A DNA stretch of 47,780 bases from Acidobacteriaceae bacterium (lineage in GTDB: Bacteria; Acidobacteriota; Terriglobia; Bryobacterales; Bryobacteraceae): contig JAFAYI010000009.1 in the NCBI GenBank assembly GCA_019240475.1, forward strand, positions 1 to 47,780, read 5' to 3'. The notes beneath the pieces are model-generated. The model was not told the origin of the DNA. It saw only the letters and a program-made list of their open reading frames with translations, and did not search any database. The position numbers and the translations under genes were made by a program. Below, piece by piece: positions 7,196 through 16,374 of this stretch (the stretch's first letter is position 1; every line of letters starts with the position of its first letter).

Positions 7196-8338
7196 TCACG
7201 CCGCATGCTCGCTCACGCTCAACAGCATGCCCATGAGCAGGAGCGTGCTCAACAACGAGCTGCCGCCGTAGCTGATAAACGGCAGCGGAATCCCCTTGTT
7301 CGGCGCCAGGTTCAGCACCACGCTCAGATTTATCAGCGCCTGCACCACGATCGAAACCGTTATGCTCAGCGCCAGATATCGCCCGAAATTATCCGGCGCG
7401 CGCATGTACGTCCGAAAGCCTCGCCACAGCAGCACGACAAAGGCCGCCAGCAACAGCGCCGATCCAAAAAATCCGGTCTCCTCTCCCACCACCCCATAGA
7501 TGAAGTCGGTGTGCGCCTCCGGCAGAAATTCGATCTTCTGCTTGCTCTCCATCAGCCCGAGCCCCAGAAATCCTCCCGAGCCGACCGCAATCTCGGCCTG
7601 CCGCTGCTGGTATCCCGGATCGCTGGTCGAAGCCGTCTGCTTCGCGTATGCAAGAATCCGCCCGCGCGGGTCGATCTTGCCTAGCAGCTTGTGATCCTTA
7701 TCTAGGAAATCGATCGCCCGCGCCAGCCGATACGGCTTCACTGCGATAAATCCCAGGCCGAGAATGGCGCCGAGCGCGCAGCAGACAATCAGGTAGCGAT
7801 AATCTACCCCAGCGACGAAAATGACCGCCGCGGTCGTAGCCACCAGAACCACCGCGGTTCCGAAGTCCGCTACCGCTACCGCGAGCGCAATCACCGAGAT
7901 CGCGATCCCGATCGGCCCCAGCGTGTGTTTATCGTTCACCGCGCCGATCCGGCGGCACAGATAGAAAGCAAGAAACAGAGCCAGCGCCGGTTTCGCCAGC
8001 TCCGATGGCTGCAGCGACATCGGCCCCGCGCGCAGCCATCGATGGCTCGTTCCATCGGTAATGTACACCGCGAGCAGCAACAGCACCACGATGCCCAGGC
8101 CCGCGAAGGCGAATCGCGGATCGTTCCACCTCCGGTAATCGCGCCGCATGCAATACAGGAGAATCGCGAAGGAAACCGCCGCCCACCCGAGCTGCCTCAA
8201 AAAAAAGTAGGTGCTCGACACGTGGAACTTCAGTTCCGCGATGATCGAAGACGAGCTGTACACCATCACCAGCCCGAACAGGACCAGCGTCAGAACGGTA
8301 AGAAACAAGATCCAGTCTGTCTTCAGCCGTTGCGCCAT
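7196..8338 (-). CDS. ftsW: Peptidoglycan glycosyltransferase FtsW
   Basis: A SEDS-family polytopic membrane protein that polymerises lipid II at the septum together with its cognate class B PBP (the ftsI-like gene in this cluster). The 380 residues contain about ten hydrophobic segments. The recognisable SEDS parts are LFGLVMVYSSSS near the N-terminus, WLRAGPMSLQPSELAKPAL in the middle, the loop EAHTDFIYGVVGEETGF, and the C-terminal GIPLPFISYGGSSLL. It begins 9 bases after murD ends, as expected in a dcw operon. Confidence 0.96.
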   Translation of the reverse strand: MAQRLKTDWILFLTVLTLVLFGLVMVYSSSSIIAELKFHVSSTYFFLRQLGWAAVSFAILLYCMRRDYRRWNDPRFAFAGLGIVVLLLLAVYITDGTSHRWLRAGPMSLQPSELAKPALALFLAFYLCRRIGAVNDKHTLGPIGIAISVIALAVAVADFGTAVVLVATTAAVIFVAGVDYRYLIVCCALGAILGLGFIAVKPYRLARAIDFLDKDHKLLGKIDPRGRILAYAKQTASTSDPGYQQRQAEIAVGSGGFLGLGLMESKQKIEFLPEAHTDFIYGVVGEETGFFGSALLLAAFVVLLWRGFRTYMRAPDNFGRYLALSITVSIVVQALINLSVVLNLAPNKGIPLPFISYGGSSLLSTLLLMGMLLSVSEHAA

Positions 8339-8347
8339 CGCTATCGG

Positions 8348-9667
8348 TTAAAACAATTCTGTCACTATTTGTTTAAACGTGCGGCCCCGCTCCTCATAAT
8401 CTTTGAACTGGTCCCAGCTCGCGCACGCCGGCGCGAGTAGAACCAGGTCGCCCTTGCGGGCATGCCTCCGCGCATAATCCACGGCCCGCTCCACCGTCCC
8501 GCAATCGACGAGTTCCACCGCGCCCTTCAGATCCTTGCGAATCTCGGGCGCCGCCGCCTTCGAGTCCCTCTCGTCGCCGATCACCAGCACCGCTCGCCCC
8601 CGCTCGCTCAATGGTTTGCGCAGCGGCGTATAAGGGCTGTCCTTGTGCCGGCCGCCCAGAATTAACCACAACGCTCCCGGAAGCGTTTCGATTGCCTTTA
8701 GCGTCGCGTCCACGCTCGTGGCCTTCGAATCGTTGAAATACTGTACGCCATTCAGTTCCCGCACGAACTCGATCCGGTGTTCTACGCCCGCGAACGATGC
8801 CGCCGCCGCGCCGATCTCGTCCAGGTTCGCGCCCGCGAGCGCCGCTATCGCCGCCGCCGCCATGACGTTTTCCACATTGTGGCGGCCGCGCAGCTTAATG
8901 TCGGACACCCGCATGAAAGCCCGATTGTCGAAGCGCAGTTCTTCCCCATCGAGCCACACTCCCACCGGCGGCCGCTGCCGCGCACTGAACCAGAACACGT
9001 CCGCCTTTGTCCGCGCCGCGAAGCCGACACACGTCGCGTCGTCGTAGTTCAAAATTGCCCGGTCTCCCTCCTGCTGGGTCTCGAACAGCCGGGCTTTCGC
9101 CGCCGCGTAGTCTTCAAAACTGTGGTGTCGATCCAGATGGTTCGGCGTGACATTCAGGCATGCCCCGATCGCTGCCCGAAAATGCCGGATCGATTCTAAC
9201 TGAAAACTCGATAACTCCAGCACGTTCCAGCGGTCTTTCTGCGAGCCTTCGACAATCGAAGTCACCGCAGTCCCGATGTTCCCGCCCGCCTGGCACGCCA
9301 CGCCGCACGCTTTCAGCACATGCGCGGTCAACGCCGTAGTCGTCGTCTTGCCGTTCGTTCCCGTGATCCCGATCACCGGCCCTTTCAGAAAATACGAAGC
9401 CAGCTCCACTTCGCCGATCACCGCAATGCCGCGCCCGCGCGCCCGCTCGAGCATGGGCAAATCGTACGGCACGCCCGGCGAAAGCACAATCGCGTCCGGG
9501 TTCCCGATATTCTCTTCGGCCTGCGCCACGACCGGAATCCCAAACTCGGACGGCGGCTTCTCGTCCATCGCCCGCACATGCGCGCCGTGCTTCCGCAACA
9601 GTTCAATCGCCGCCATGCCGGACCGCGCCACGCCCATCACCAGAACCTGTTTTCCGCTGAAGTCCAC
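8348..9667 (-). CDS. murD: UDP-N-acetylmuramoyl-L-alanine:D-glutamate ligase
   Basis: A cytoplasmic ligase that adds D-glutamate to UDP-MurNAc-L-Ala using ATP. The 439-residue protein has an N-terminal Rossmann-like part (VLVMGVARSGMAAIELL), the ATP loop GITGTNGKTTTTAL (100-113), the central NVTPNHLDRHHSFEDY motif, YFNDSKATSVDATLKAIE, and a C-terminal LILGGRHKDSPY and LLAPACASWDQFKDYEERG. These are all MurD-type. It is 7 bases downstream of mraY. Confidence 0.97.
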   Translation of the reverse strand: MDFSGKQVLVMGVARSGMAAIELLRKHGAHVRAMDEKPPSEFGIPVVAQAEENIGNPDAIVLSPGVPYDLPMLERARGRGIAVIGEVELASYFLKGPVIGITGTNGKTTTTALTAHVLKACGVACQAGGNIGTAVTSIVEGSQKDRWNVLELSSFQLESIRHFRAAIGACLNVTPNHLDRHHSFEDYAAAKARLFETQQEGDRAILNYDDATCVGFAARTKADVFWFSARQRPPVGVWLDGEELRFDNRAFMRVSDIKLRGRHNVENVMAAAAIAALAGANLDEIGAAAASFAGVEHRIEFVRELNGVQYFNDSKATSVDATLKAIETLPGALWLILGGRHKDSPYTPLRKPLSERGRAVLVIGDERDSKAAAPEIRKDLKGAVELVDCGTVERAVDYARRHARKGDLVLLAPACASWDQFKDYEERGRTFKQIVTELF

Positions 9668-9674
9668 TCGCGCC

Positions 9675-10811
9675 CTATCTCAACTTCAACGTTGTCAGCG
9701 CGAATAGCGCCATCACCAGCCCCACAATCCAGAACCGCACCACTACTTTCGATTCCGGCCAGCCCAAGGCCTCGAAATGATGATGAATCGGCGCCATCTT
9801 GAAAATGCGTTTGCCGTGGCGCAGCTTATAGCTGCCGACCTGCAAAATCACCGACAGCGCTTCGAGCACATAGATTCCGCCGATAAACGCCAACAGAACT
9901 TCCTGTTTGATGAGCACCGCCACGATTCCTAGCCCGCCGCCCAGCGCCATCGACCCTACATCGCCCATGAACACTTCCGCCGGGTGGCAGTTGAACCAAA
10001 GAAAGCCCAGGCTCGCGCCGAACATCGAAGCCACGAAAATGGTCAGCTCCTGCGAATTCAGCAGGTGCGTCAGATCCAGATATTTCGAAAAATCTGCGTG
10101 GCTCGTAACATAAGTGAGCGCGGTCATCGCGCCGGAGGCGATTATCATCAGCCCGATCGCGAGACCGTCCAGGCCATCCGTCAGGTTCACTGCGTTCGAC
10201 GATCCCACCATGATGAAGACGATGAACAGGTAAAAGAACGCAAACGCCAGCGGATAGGTCCAGAAATTCTTGGTCCATGTCTCTACCAGAAGATCCGGCT
10301 TGAATTGCTTAAAGAACGGAACATTGATGGCGGTCGAATAGCGCTGGTCTGCATGCAGCATCAATAGAAAAAAGGCGATCACCATGGCGCATAGGATCTG
10401 GAGCCAGAACTTTTGGCGCGCCGTCAATCCCAGGTTGCGCTTCTTCGATACTTTCGCGTAGTCATCGATGAAACCGATTGCGCCGAACCCGAGCAGGCCC
10501 AGCAACGCGATCCATATATATCGGTTATTCAAGTCCGCCCACAACAGTGTCGGCGCCACAATCGCCGTCACAATCAGCAGGCCGCCCATGGTCGGCGTCC
10601 CAGCCTTTTTCTGATGCGATTGCGGACCCTCTTCGCGGATGTGCTGGCCGAAGCTCCACGCCCGCAGCTTGCGAATCATCCACGGCCCTAGCGCCAGGGC
10701 CAGCACCATCGCCGTCAAGCTCGCGAGCGCCACGCGCGTCGTGATGTAGCCGAAAACTCGGAACGCGGGAATGTACCGGTGAAGTACTTGATACAGGAGC
10801 CAATACAACAT
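9675..10811 (-). CDS. mraY: Phospho-N-acetylmuramoyl-pentapeptide transferase
   Basis: An integral membrane enzyme that transfers phospho-MurNAc-pentapeptide to undecaprenyl phosphate to make lipid I. The 378 residues show about ten membrane segments. The diagnostic motifs are KKAGTPTMGGLL, FIDDYAKV (Mg-binding aspartates), NAVNLTDGLDGLAIG, GDVGSMALGG, and the histidine-rich loop MAPIHHHFEALGWPE near the C-terminus. It starts 3 bases after murF ends. The order murF-mraY-murD-ftsW-murG is the classic one. Confidence 0.98.
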   Translation of the reverse strand: MLYWLLYQVLHRYIPAFRVFGYITTRVALASLTAMVLALALGPWMIRKLRAWSFGQHIREEGPQSHQKKAGTPTMGGLLIVTAIVAPTLLWADLNNRYIWIALLGLLGFGAIGFIDDYAKVSKKRNLGLTARQKFWLQILCAMVIAFFLLMLHADQRYSTAINVPFFKQFKPDLLVETWTKNFWTYPLAFAFFYLFIVFIMVGSSNAVNLTDGLDGLAIGLMIIASGAMTALTYVTSHADFSKYLDLTHLLNSQELTIFVASMFGASLGFLWFNCHPAEVFMGDVGSMALGGGLGIVAVLIKQEVLLAFIGGIYVLEALSVILQVGSYKLRHGKRIFKMAPIHHHFEALGWPESKVVVRFWIVGLVMALFALTTLKLR

Positions 10812-10814
10812 CTC

Positions 10815-12158
10815 TTAAGCTTCCATGGCCGCGAGCGCCCGCTCGATATGCGCGCCGCGCGATCCCTTGAACAAAATAGCGTCACCCGGCCGTGCAAACT
10901 CTCTCAGAAATTGGCCCGCCTCTTCGGGGTTCTCGAAAAAAAAGGCGGCGTGAGTCATTCCGGCCCGTTTGGCTTCTTCCACCATGGACCGGCTCACGCC
11001 GCCCACCCCAACTAGCACGTCTACTCCCGCACTCGCGACGTAGTTTCCTAAGTCGCGATGCAAGCTCTCTGCCAGGCGGCCCAGTTCGAGCATCTCGCCC
11101 AGAACCGCTATCCGTCTCCCGGCCGGCTCCTCCCGCAAGACGTCGATCATGCTGCGGGCGGCCTCCGGATTGGAATTGTACGCATCGTTCAAGATCGTCG
11201 CGCCCCGCCATCGCCGACGCTCTCCGCGCATCTCTCCCGCCGTCAGCCGCGCCACGGCCTCCACCAGTTCGCCCGGTTCGATTCCGAACAGCTTCCCCAC
11301 CGCTAACCCGGCAAGTATGTTCGATACGGCATGCCGTCCTGCCAGCCCAGTCTCGAATCGCGCGCCGCACACTGTAAAAACCGCGCCCTTCGCGCTAGTC
11401 TCCAGCGCGGTCGCGCGCATATCCGCGCCAGGCGAGAATCCATAGGTCACGCTGCGCCCCGCATGCGCTGCCCCAAAAGCGGCCACTCGCGGATCGTCGG
11501 CGTTCAGCACCGCCACGCCTGTCTCCGGCAGCGCCTCAATCAGCTCGCGCTTGGCCGCCGCCACTCCCTCAATCGAATCGAACGCCTCCACATGTGCATA
11601 CCCGACATTCGTCACCACTCCGACCTGGGGCTCGGCGATCGAAGCCAGGCGCCGGATCTCGCCCGCATGATTCATGCCCAGCTCCAGCACCGCGACCTCT
11701 GCGTCTTCCGGAATGCGCAGTATCGCGAGCGGCAGCCCCAGATGGTTGTTCAGGTTCCCCACCGTCTTGCCTACGCGCATGCGCGTGCTCAAGAACTGCG
11801 CGATGATATCTTTCGTGCTGGTCTTACCCGCGCTCCCGGTCACGGCCACTACGGGCTTCGCCCATCGCCGCCTCGCCCACTGCGCCAGTTGCTGCAATGC
11901 CCGTAGCGTGTCCTCGGCCTCCAGCACCGTGCCACTCTTAGAACCCGCTCCTTCAGAGACCACCGCGGCCGCCGCGCCTTTCTTCAACGCGGCCTCGACG
12001 AAGTCGTGACCGTCAAACCGCTCGCCCTTGATCGCAAAGAACAGATCTCCTGGCGCAATCGTGCGGGAGTCGATACTCCAACCGCGCACCCGCCCCGCCG
12101 CCGGCCCCACAACTCTCACCCCGGTTACTTCTTGAATCTCTGCGAGCGAAAGCTCCAT
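10815..12158 (-). CDS. murF: UDP-MurNAc-tripeptide:D-Ala-D-Ala ligase
   Basis: A cytoplasmic ligase that adds the D-alanyl-D-alanine dipeptide to complete the UDP-MurNAc-pentapeptide. The 447-residue Mur ligase has SIDSRTIAPGDLFFAIKGE near the N-terminus, the ATP loop VTGSAGKTSTKD (106-117), the central VLELGMNHAGEIRRLA and the C-terminal LNDAYNSNPEAARSM motif typical of MurF. It lies 6 bases after murE. No ddl gene for the dipeptide substrate is present in this window. Confidence 0.97.
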   Translation of the reverse strand: MELSLAEIQEVTGVRVVGPAAGRVRGWSIDSRTIAPGDLFFAIKGERFDGHDFVEAALKKGAAAAVVSEGAGSKSGTVLEAEDTLRALQQLAQWARRRWAKPVVAVTGSAGKTSTKDIIAQFLSTRMRVGKTVGNLNNHLGLPLAILRIPEDAEVAVLELGMNHAGEIRRLASIAEPQVGVVTNVGYAHVEAFDSIEGVAAAKRELIEALPETGVAVLNADDPRVAAFGAAHAGRSVTYGFSPGADMRATALETSAKGAVFTVCGARFETGLAGRHAVSNILAGLAVGKLFGIEPGELVEAVARLTAGEMRGERRRWRGATILNDAYNSNPEAARSMIDVLREEPAGRRIAVLGEMLELGRLAESLHRDLGNYVASAGVDVLVGVGGVSRSMVEEAKRAGMTHAAFFFENPEEAGQFLREFARPGDAILFKGSRGAHIERALAAMEA

Positions 12159-12164
12159 CGCAAC

Positions 12165-13673
12165 TTAGGCGCTCGCCCGGTCGTATCCAATCGAGCGCAG
12201 CACGCGCTGCGCAACTTCACGGTCGTCGAAGGGAATCGGCCCGTCTTTCAACACCTGATAGGTCTCGTGGCCTTTCCCCGCCAGAATCACCACGTCTCCC
12301 TGGTCCGCCGTCTCTATGGCCTTCCGGATCGCGCGCTCACGGTCGGGCTCCGCCGCATAAGGCGTATCGAAGCGCCGCAGCCCCACCAGCGCATCGTTCA
12401 TGATGGCCAGCGGATCTTCGCTTCGAGGATTGTCCGACGTCAGAATGACGTAATCGCTCAGCTCCCCCGCCGCCATCCCCATCAACGGCCGCTTCGAACG
12501 ATCCCGATCGCCGCCGCAGCCGAACAGCGTGATCACGCGCTTCGGCTTCATCCCGCGCGCTACCGTAATTACATTGCGCAACGCATCGTCGGTATGTGCA
12601 TAATCCACCACCACCATGAACGGCTGGCCTTCCTCCACCCGTTCGAATCTCCCCGGCACGCTCTGCAAGTTCGTCAACCCTTTCTGAATCTGTTCTTCCG
12701 TCAGTCCATACGTAAGCGCCGCTCCGCAGGCGAGCAGAATGTTGTAAACATTGATCCGGCCCACCAGTTTCGACTCCAGCGGAAACCGCCGCCCCTCCAC
12801 ATCCAACGTGAAGCGCAGCCCTTGGAATGTCGATTCCACCGCTTCCGCTCGGAGTGTCGCGCCTCTCCGTCCGGCCTGCGCTTTCTTCTCAATCCCGTAC
12901 CAATACGCCTGTGTCTCTGCCGCCAAATCGAGCCGGCCCGCCGCCTCATCGTCCGCATTGATCGCCGCGAAGCGCGGGGGAGGTCCGCTCCGCGGCGTGA
13001 ATAGCAACTGCTTGGCCGCGAAATACGCTTCCATCGTCTGGTGATAGTCCAGATGATCGCGAGTGAAGTTGGTGAACCCGGCGGTATGAACTTCCATCGC
13101 ATAAATGCGCCCCAGGTCCAGCGCATGAGAAGACGCCTCAATCGTCGCGTGCGTCCCGCCCAACTCTTCCAACTCGTGAAACATGCGAAACAAGTCCAGC
13201 GATTCCGGCGTCGTGTTCACCGCGCCGCGCACTTCGCCCGCCATCCGGTATTCGATAGTCCCGACGAGCGCCGTCGTCTTGCCCGCCGCCCGCAGCATCG
13301 AATCGATCAGCATCGTGCTGGTCGTCTTCCCGTTCGTTCCCGTCACTGCCGTTACCGCCACCCGCTGGTCCGGCCTGCCGTAGAAGTTCCGGGCCGCCAT
13401 GGCCAGCGCCTCGCGCGCATGAGAAACCTGTACCCAGGAACCCTGCGATCTTCCGAAACTGGCCCGGTCGGCTATCACCGCCAGAGCGCCCTTCTCCAGC
13501 GCCGCGTTTGCAAACTGCGCTCCGTCCGCCTTCGCGCCCGCGAACGCAAAAAATAAATATCCCGGCTCTACTTTCCGGCTGTCGTAGGCGATCCCGCGCA
13601 CATCCGCGTTCGCGACCTCCGCCGGAACTTTCGATACCAGCGGCACTCCTTCGAGCACCTTTTCTAGCCGCAT
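12165..13673 (-). CDS. murE: UDP-MurNAc-L-Ala-D-Glu:meso-diaminopimelate ligase
   Basis: A cytoplasmic ligase adding the third residue of the peptidoglycan stem peptide. The 502-residue protein has YDSRKVEPGYLFFAFAG, the ATP loop AVTGTNGKTTSTML (109-122), the carbamylated-lysine region and a C-terminal substrate motif DNPRSEDP (414-421). DNPR is the signature of MurE enzymes that use meso-diaminopimelate rather than lysine, so the wall should be of the A1-gamma type common in Gram-negatives. The stop of the PBP gene at 13675 lies two bases upstream of this start, so the two are tightly packed. Confidence 0.97.
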   Translation of the reverse strand: MRLEKVLEGVPLVSKVPAEVANADVRGIAYDSRKVEPGYLFFAFAGAKADGAQFANAALEKGALAVIADRASFGRSQGSWVQVSHAREALAMAARNFYGRPDQRVAVTAVTGTNGKTTSTMLIDSMLRAAGKTTALVGTIEYRMAGEVRGAVNTTPESLDLFRMFHELEELGGTHATIEASSHALDLGRIYAMEVHTAGFTNFTRDHLDYHQTMEAYFAAKQLLFTPRSGPPPRFAAINADDEAAGRLDLAAETQAYWYGIEKKAQAGRRGATLRAEAVESTFQGLRFTLDVEGRRFPLESKLVGRINVYNILLACGAALTYGLTEEQIQKGLTNLQSVPGRFERVEEGQPFMVVVDYAHTDDALRNVITVARGMKPKRVITLFGCGGDRDRSKRPLMGMAAGELSDYVILTSDNPRSEDPLAIMNDALVGLRRFDTPYAAEPDRERAIRKAIETADQGDVVILAGKGHETYQVLKDGPIPFDDREVAQRVLRSIGYDRASA

Positions 13674-13674
13674 T

Positions 13675-15756
13675 TCAGCGCGAGAACCTCACGCGTATCC
13701 GTTCGCCCGGAATCAAGGCCGAACCCGCCGCGGGACTCTGGCTGCGCGCCAAACCTTCGCCCATCATCTCGACGTCCAGATTGCTTGCTGCGGCCGCCGT
13801 CATTACTTCTTTCACCGTTTTGCCCGTGAAATCCGGCGCCTTAGGCGCGTTCGCGTCCAGATTTGCGTCCCCGCTCTCGTTTCCGCCCGCATCCTCCTGC
13901 CCTTCCCCGCTCGCCGCCTTCATCTCGTCCACGGTCAGCGGCGTGCTCAGTTCCGCAAGCGAAACGTCGTCGGCCTCCTTGCGGTCCTTCTCTGTGCTTC
14001 TCTGTTTGGCTTCCAGCTCCTCGATCTCTTCCGGAACGTCGCGCGGCACGCCCCTGCGCCGCAGCGCCTCGTTCATGACTTTGACGAACACCGGCCCCGC
14101 CGCCCAGCCGCCGTATCCCGCTTGCCCGGTCGTTCCCGTAACCGTCACCACCACTACCACCGAAGGATTCTCCATTGGCGCGAATCCCATGAAAGACGCG
14201 TTGTACTTGTGCGTGTAAACGTGGTGCGTGTAATCGTAGATCTGCGCTGTGCCGGTCTTGCCCGCGATCGTATAGCCCACCACATGCAGATGATGCCCGG
14301 TTCCGCCCGGCTCCGTGATCACGCGCCGCATCATCATCCGCATCGTCGCTACTGTCTCCGGCTTCAACACCTCAACCGGGGCCGGATACTTCGTTACTTC
14401 CGCCGCGCTTCCCGGCGTCTGTTTCCACGCCACCACGTGCGGATGCGCCAGGAACCCTCCATTGGCAATGACGCTGCCCGCCTGCGCGAGTTGCACCGAA
14501 GTCACCGCGATCTCGTGCCCCATCGGCACCGACCCGATCGAGGTCGGCTGCCACCTTTTCAACGACCGCAGAATCCCAGGCGCTTCCGCCGGAAGTTCGA
14601 TCCCGGTGCGCCGTCCAAACCCGAACCTGCGAATGTACTCGTACAGATTCTTGTTTCCCACCTGCATGCCTATTCGTATCGCGCCAATGTTGCTCGAATA
14701 GGCAAGCACGTCCTCCATCGATAGCGCCGGATAAGGCTTGTGGTCGTGAATCACGCGCGTGAACAGTTTCATCACACCGTTCCCGCAATTGATGATTGAG
14801 TTCGGCCTCAGCGTGGTCGTCTCGAGCGCCGCCGAAAGCGTGATCACCTTGAACACCGACCCCGGCTCAAACGGGGCCACCACCGCCAGGTCCTCGCGCC
14901 CCGTGGGCTGCTCACCCGGATGTAGCCGCTCGTTCGGATCGTAAGTCGGATAATTCTCAAGCGCCAGAACTTCGCCCGTCCTTGGGTCCATCGCGACCAC
15001 GCTCCCGTGTTCGGCGTGGTTTTGCTTCACGGCCTGTTCGAGCGCGTCCTGCGCCACGTGCGAAAGCTGCCGGTCTATTGTCAGCCCGATGTCCTTGCCG
15101 GGCGTTGCTTCTTTCGCGATCTCCGAATCGTAAGGATGCTCCTTGCCGTCGCGCTCCAGCCGGACCAATCCCGGCGCGCCCGCCAGTTCTTTATCGAGCT
15201 TCAGTTCGACTCCCGCCGCGCCGTGGCCCTGCCCGCCCACATTCCCAATCACGTGCGCGCCCACCGCTCCGTCCGGATAGTTGCGCACGCTCCCTTCCTC
15301 GACCTCCGCCCATTCGAGCTTCATGTCCCGCAGCGTGCCGGCCTGCTCATCCGTCACGTGCTGGTCGACAATGTAGTAGCCCCGGTGCTTCTTCGAAGCC
15401 GCCGCTCCCTCCAGGTCCCGGAGCAACTCGCCGCTATCGATCTTCAGCACGCTCCCGAGAAGCTCCGCCGCGATCTCTTTGTTCGGAATGCGTCCCGGAT
15501 TCACCACCAGGAAATGCGAAGGAGAGCTGATCGCCATCGGATGCCCGTCGCGATCGAAGATTGTGCCCCTCTGCCCTTCGGTCGGCTCCAGTTTGGTCTG
15601 CTGCTGCTCGGCCAATTTTACGAATTTGTCGTGCGCCAGCACCTGCAGCCCGAACAGGCGCGATAGAACAATCAGGGCCCATCCCAAAAGGATGAGCCCC
15701 AAAATGGCTAATCTCTCCACCGATTTGGTCGGCGGCGCCACTGCCGGTCTGTCCAT
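13675..15756 (-). CDS. ftsI: Class B penicillin-binding protein (FtsI/SpoVD type) with PASTA domain
   Basis: A septal D,D-transpeptidase that crosslinks peptidoglycan in the periplasm, partnered with FtsW. The 693-residue protein has a membrane anchor (about 17-35), a PBP dimer domain (RGTIFDRDGHPMA near 63-75), and a transpeptidase domain with SVFK (Ser300, Lys303), SSN (354-356) and KTGTAQ (500-505). A low-complexity acidic linker (about 565-635) leads to one C-terminal PASTA domain (about 640-693, DFTGKTVKEVM to the end). A PASTA tail is usual for Gram-positive SpoVD/PBP2x and unusual compared with E. coli FtsI. An ftsI/pbpB role is inferred from its place between ftsL and murE. Confidence 0.93.
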   Translation of the reverse strand: MDRPAVAPPTKSVERLAILGLILLGWALIVLSRLFGLQVLAHDKFVKLAEQQQTKLEPTEGQRGTIFDRDGHPMAISSPSHFLVVNPGRIPNKEIAAELLGSVLKIDSGELLRDLEGAAASKKHRGYYIVDQHVTDEQAGTLRDMKLEWAEVEEGSVRNYPDGAVGAHVIGNVGGQGHGAAGVELKLDKELAGAPGLVRLERDGKEHPYDSEIAKEATPGKDIGLTIDRQLSHVAQDALEQAVKQNHAEHGSVVAMDPRTGEVLALENYPTYDPNERLHPGEQPTGREDLAVVAPFEPGSVFKVITLSAALETTTLRPNSIINCGNGVMKLFTRVIHDHKPYPALSMEDVLAYSSNIGAIRIGMQVGNKNLYEYIRRFGFGRRTGIELPAEAPGILRSLKRWQPTSIGSVPMGHEIAVTSVQLAQAGSVIANGGFLAHPHVVAWKQTPGSAAEVTKYPAPVEVLKPETVATMRMMMRRVITEPGGTGHHLHVVGYTIAGKTGTAQIYDYTHHVYTHKYNASFMGFAPMENPSVVVVVTVTGTTGQAGYGGWAAGPVFVKVMNEALRRRGVPRDVPEEIEELEAKQRSTEKDRKEADDVSLAELSTPLTVDEMKAASGEGQEDAGGNESGDANLDANAPKAPDFTGKTVKEVMTAAAASNLDVEMMGEGLARSQSPAAGSALIPGERIRVRFSR

Positions 15757-15810
15757 CTTCAGTTCACCCGACCATCGGCTCCCGGCTTCCGCCTACTAGC
15801 GAGCGGCGCT

Positions 15811-16311
15811 CTAGCGCGCTGCCGTCGTTCCATACGGAAGGGTGTTGCGCGCCTCCGCTTTCGACTTTCCGCTCACCAGCATCTCTTGCGTCGGCGCCGG
15901 AGCCGCCATCTTCAAACTATCGGCCAGCTTGTCCAGCCGTTTCACGTTCAGTAGGTTGGCCTCGCGCACTTCGAGAACCGCCTGCTCCTGCCGCAGCTTC
16001 GCCTGCTCCTGTTTCAAGTTCTGGATGGTGAAGCCCGACATCGTGTTATACGCCGCCGGTACAAGCCCCGCGATTACCAGCAGCGCCGCCACGAAGCCTG
16101 TCGCCACCGTCCCGGTTCGCGCGCGCAACGCCGCCGGATCGGCTGCGCGCACCACCGCCGTGTTGTCGATTCGCTTGATAAACAGGTACACGTCTTCGTT
16201 TGCGATCGGGCGCAGGCGTGGCGCTTCGGTCCTGGTCCATATTGCCGGAGGCGCGTCTGCCAGTTCTCTCACGCCTACGAATCGATTCACGATGGTTGCT
16301 AATGACGCCAT
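15811..16311 (-). CDS. ftsL: FtsL-like bitopic division protein
   Basis: A small membrane protein with one transmembrane segment (about 70-92, ATGFVAALLVIAGLVPAAY). It is followed by a periplasmic coiled coil rich in Gln, Glu and Leu (NLKQEQAKLRQEQAVLEVRE). This layout, together with its position between rsmH and the septal PBP, identifies FtsL, which forms the FtsQLB subcomplex. The sequence itself is poorly conserved in the family. The cytoplasmic tail of about 68 residues is longer than in E. coli FtsL (about 35). A palindromic repeat lies just upstream (16339-16372). Confidence 0.8.
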   Translation of the reverse strand: MASLATIVNRFVGVRELADAPPAIWTRTEAPRLRPIANEDVYLFIKRIDNTAVVRAADPAALRARTGTVATGFVAALLVIAGLVPAAYNTMSGFTIQNLKQEQAKLRQEQAVLEVREANLLNVKRLDKLADSLKMAAPAPTQEMLVSGKSKAEARNTLPYGTTAAR

Positions 16312-16338
16312 TTGCTAGTAGTCCCTTCTAAACCATTT

Positions 16339-16372
16339 CCAGCGCACAGGCCGATTGGGGCCCGTTGTGCGC
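16339..16372. repeat. REP-like palindrome between rsmH and ftsL
   Basis: gcgcaca and tgtgcgc arms enclose ggcc...ggcc, giving a GC-rich hairpin within the 63-bp gap. The same core pattern (ccag.gcgcacag...cccgttgtgcgc) appears twice at 25230-25317, so this looks like a dispersed palindromic repeat. It may stabilise or attenuate the dcw message. Confidence 0.6.
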
Positions 16373-16374
16373 GG

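Noticed and set aside
12006..13004. A 332-residue open frame on the plus strand over murF/murE
   Set aside because: His/Arg-rich, typical of antisense reading of a high-GC gene; murE motifs are clear on the other strand.
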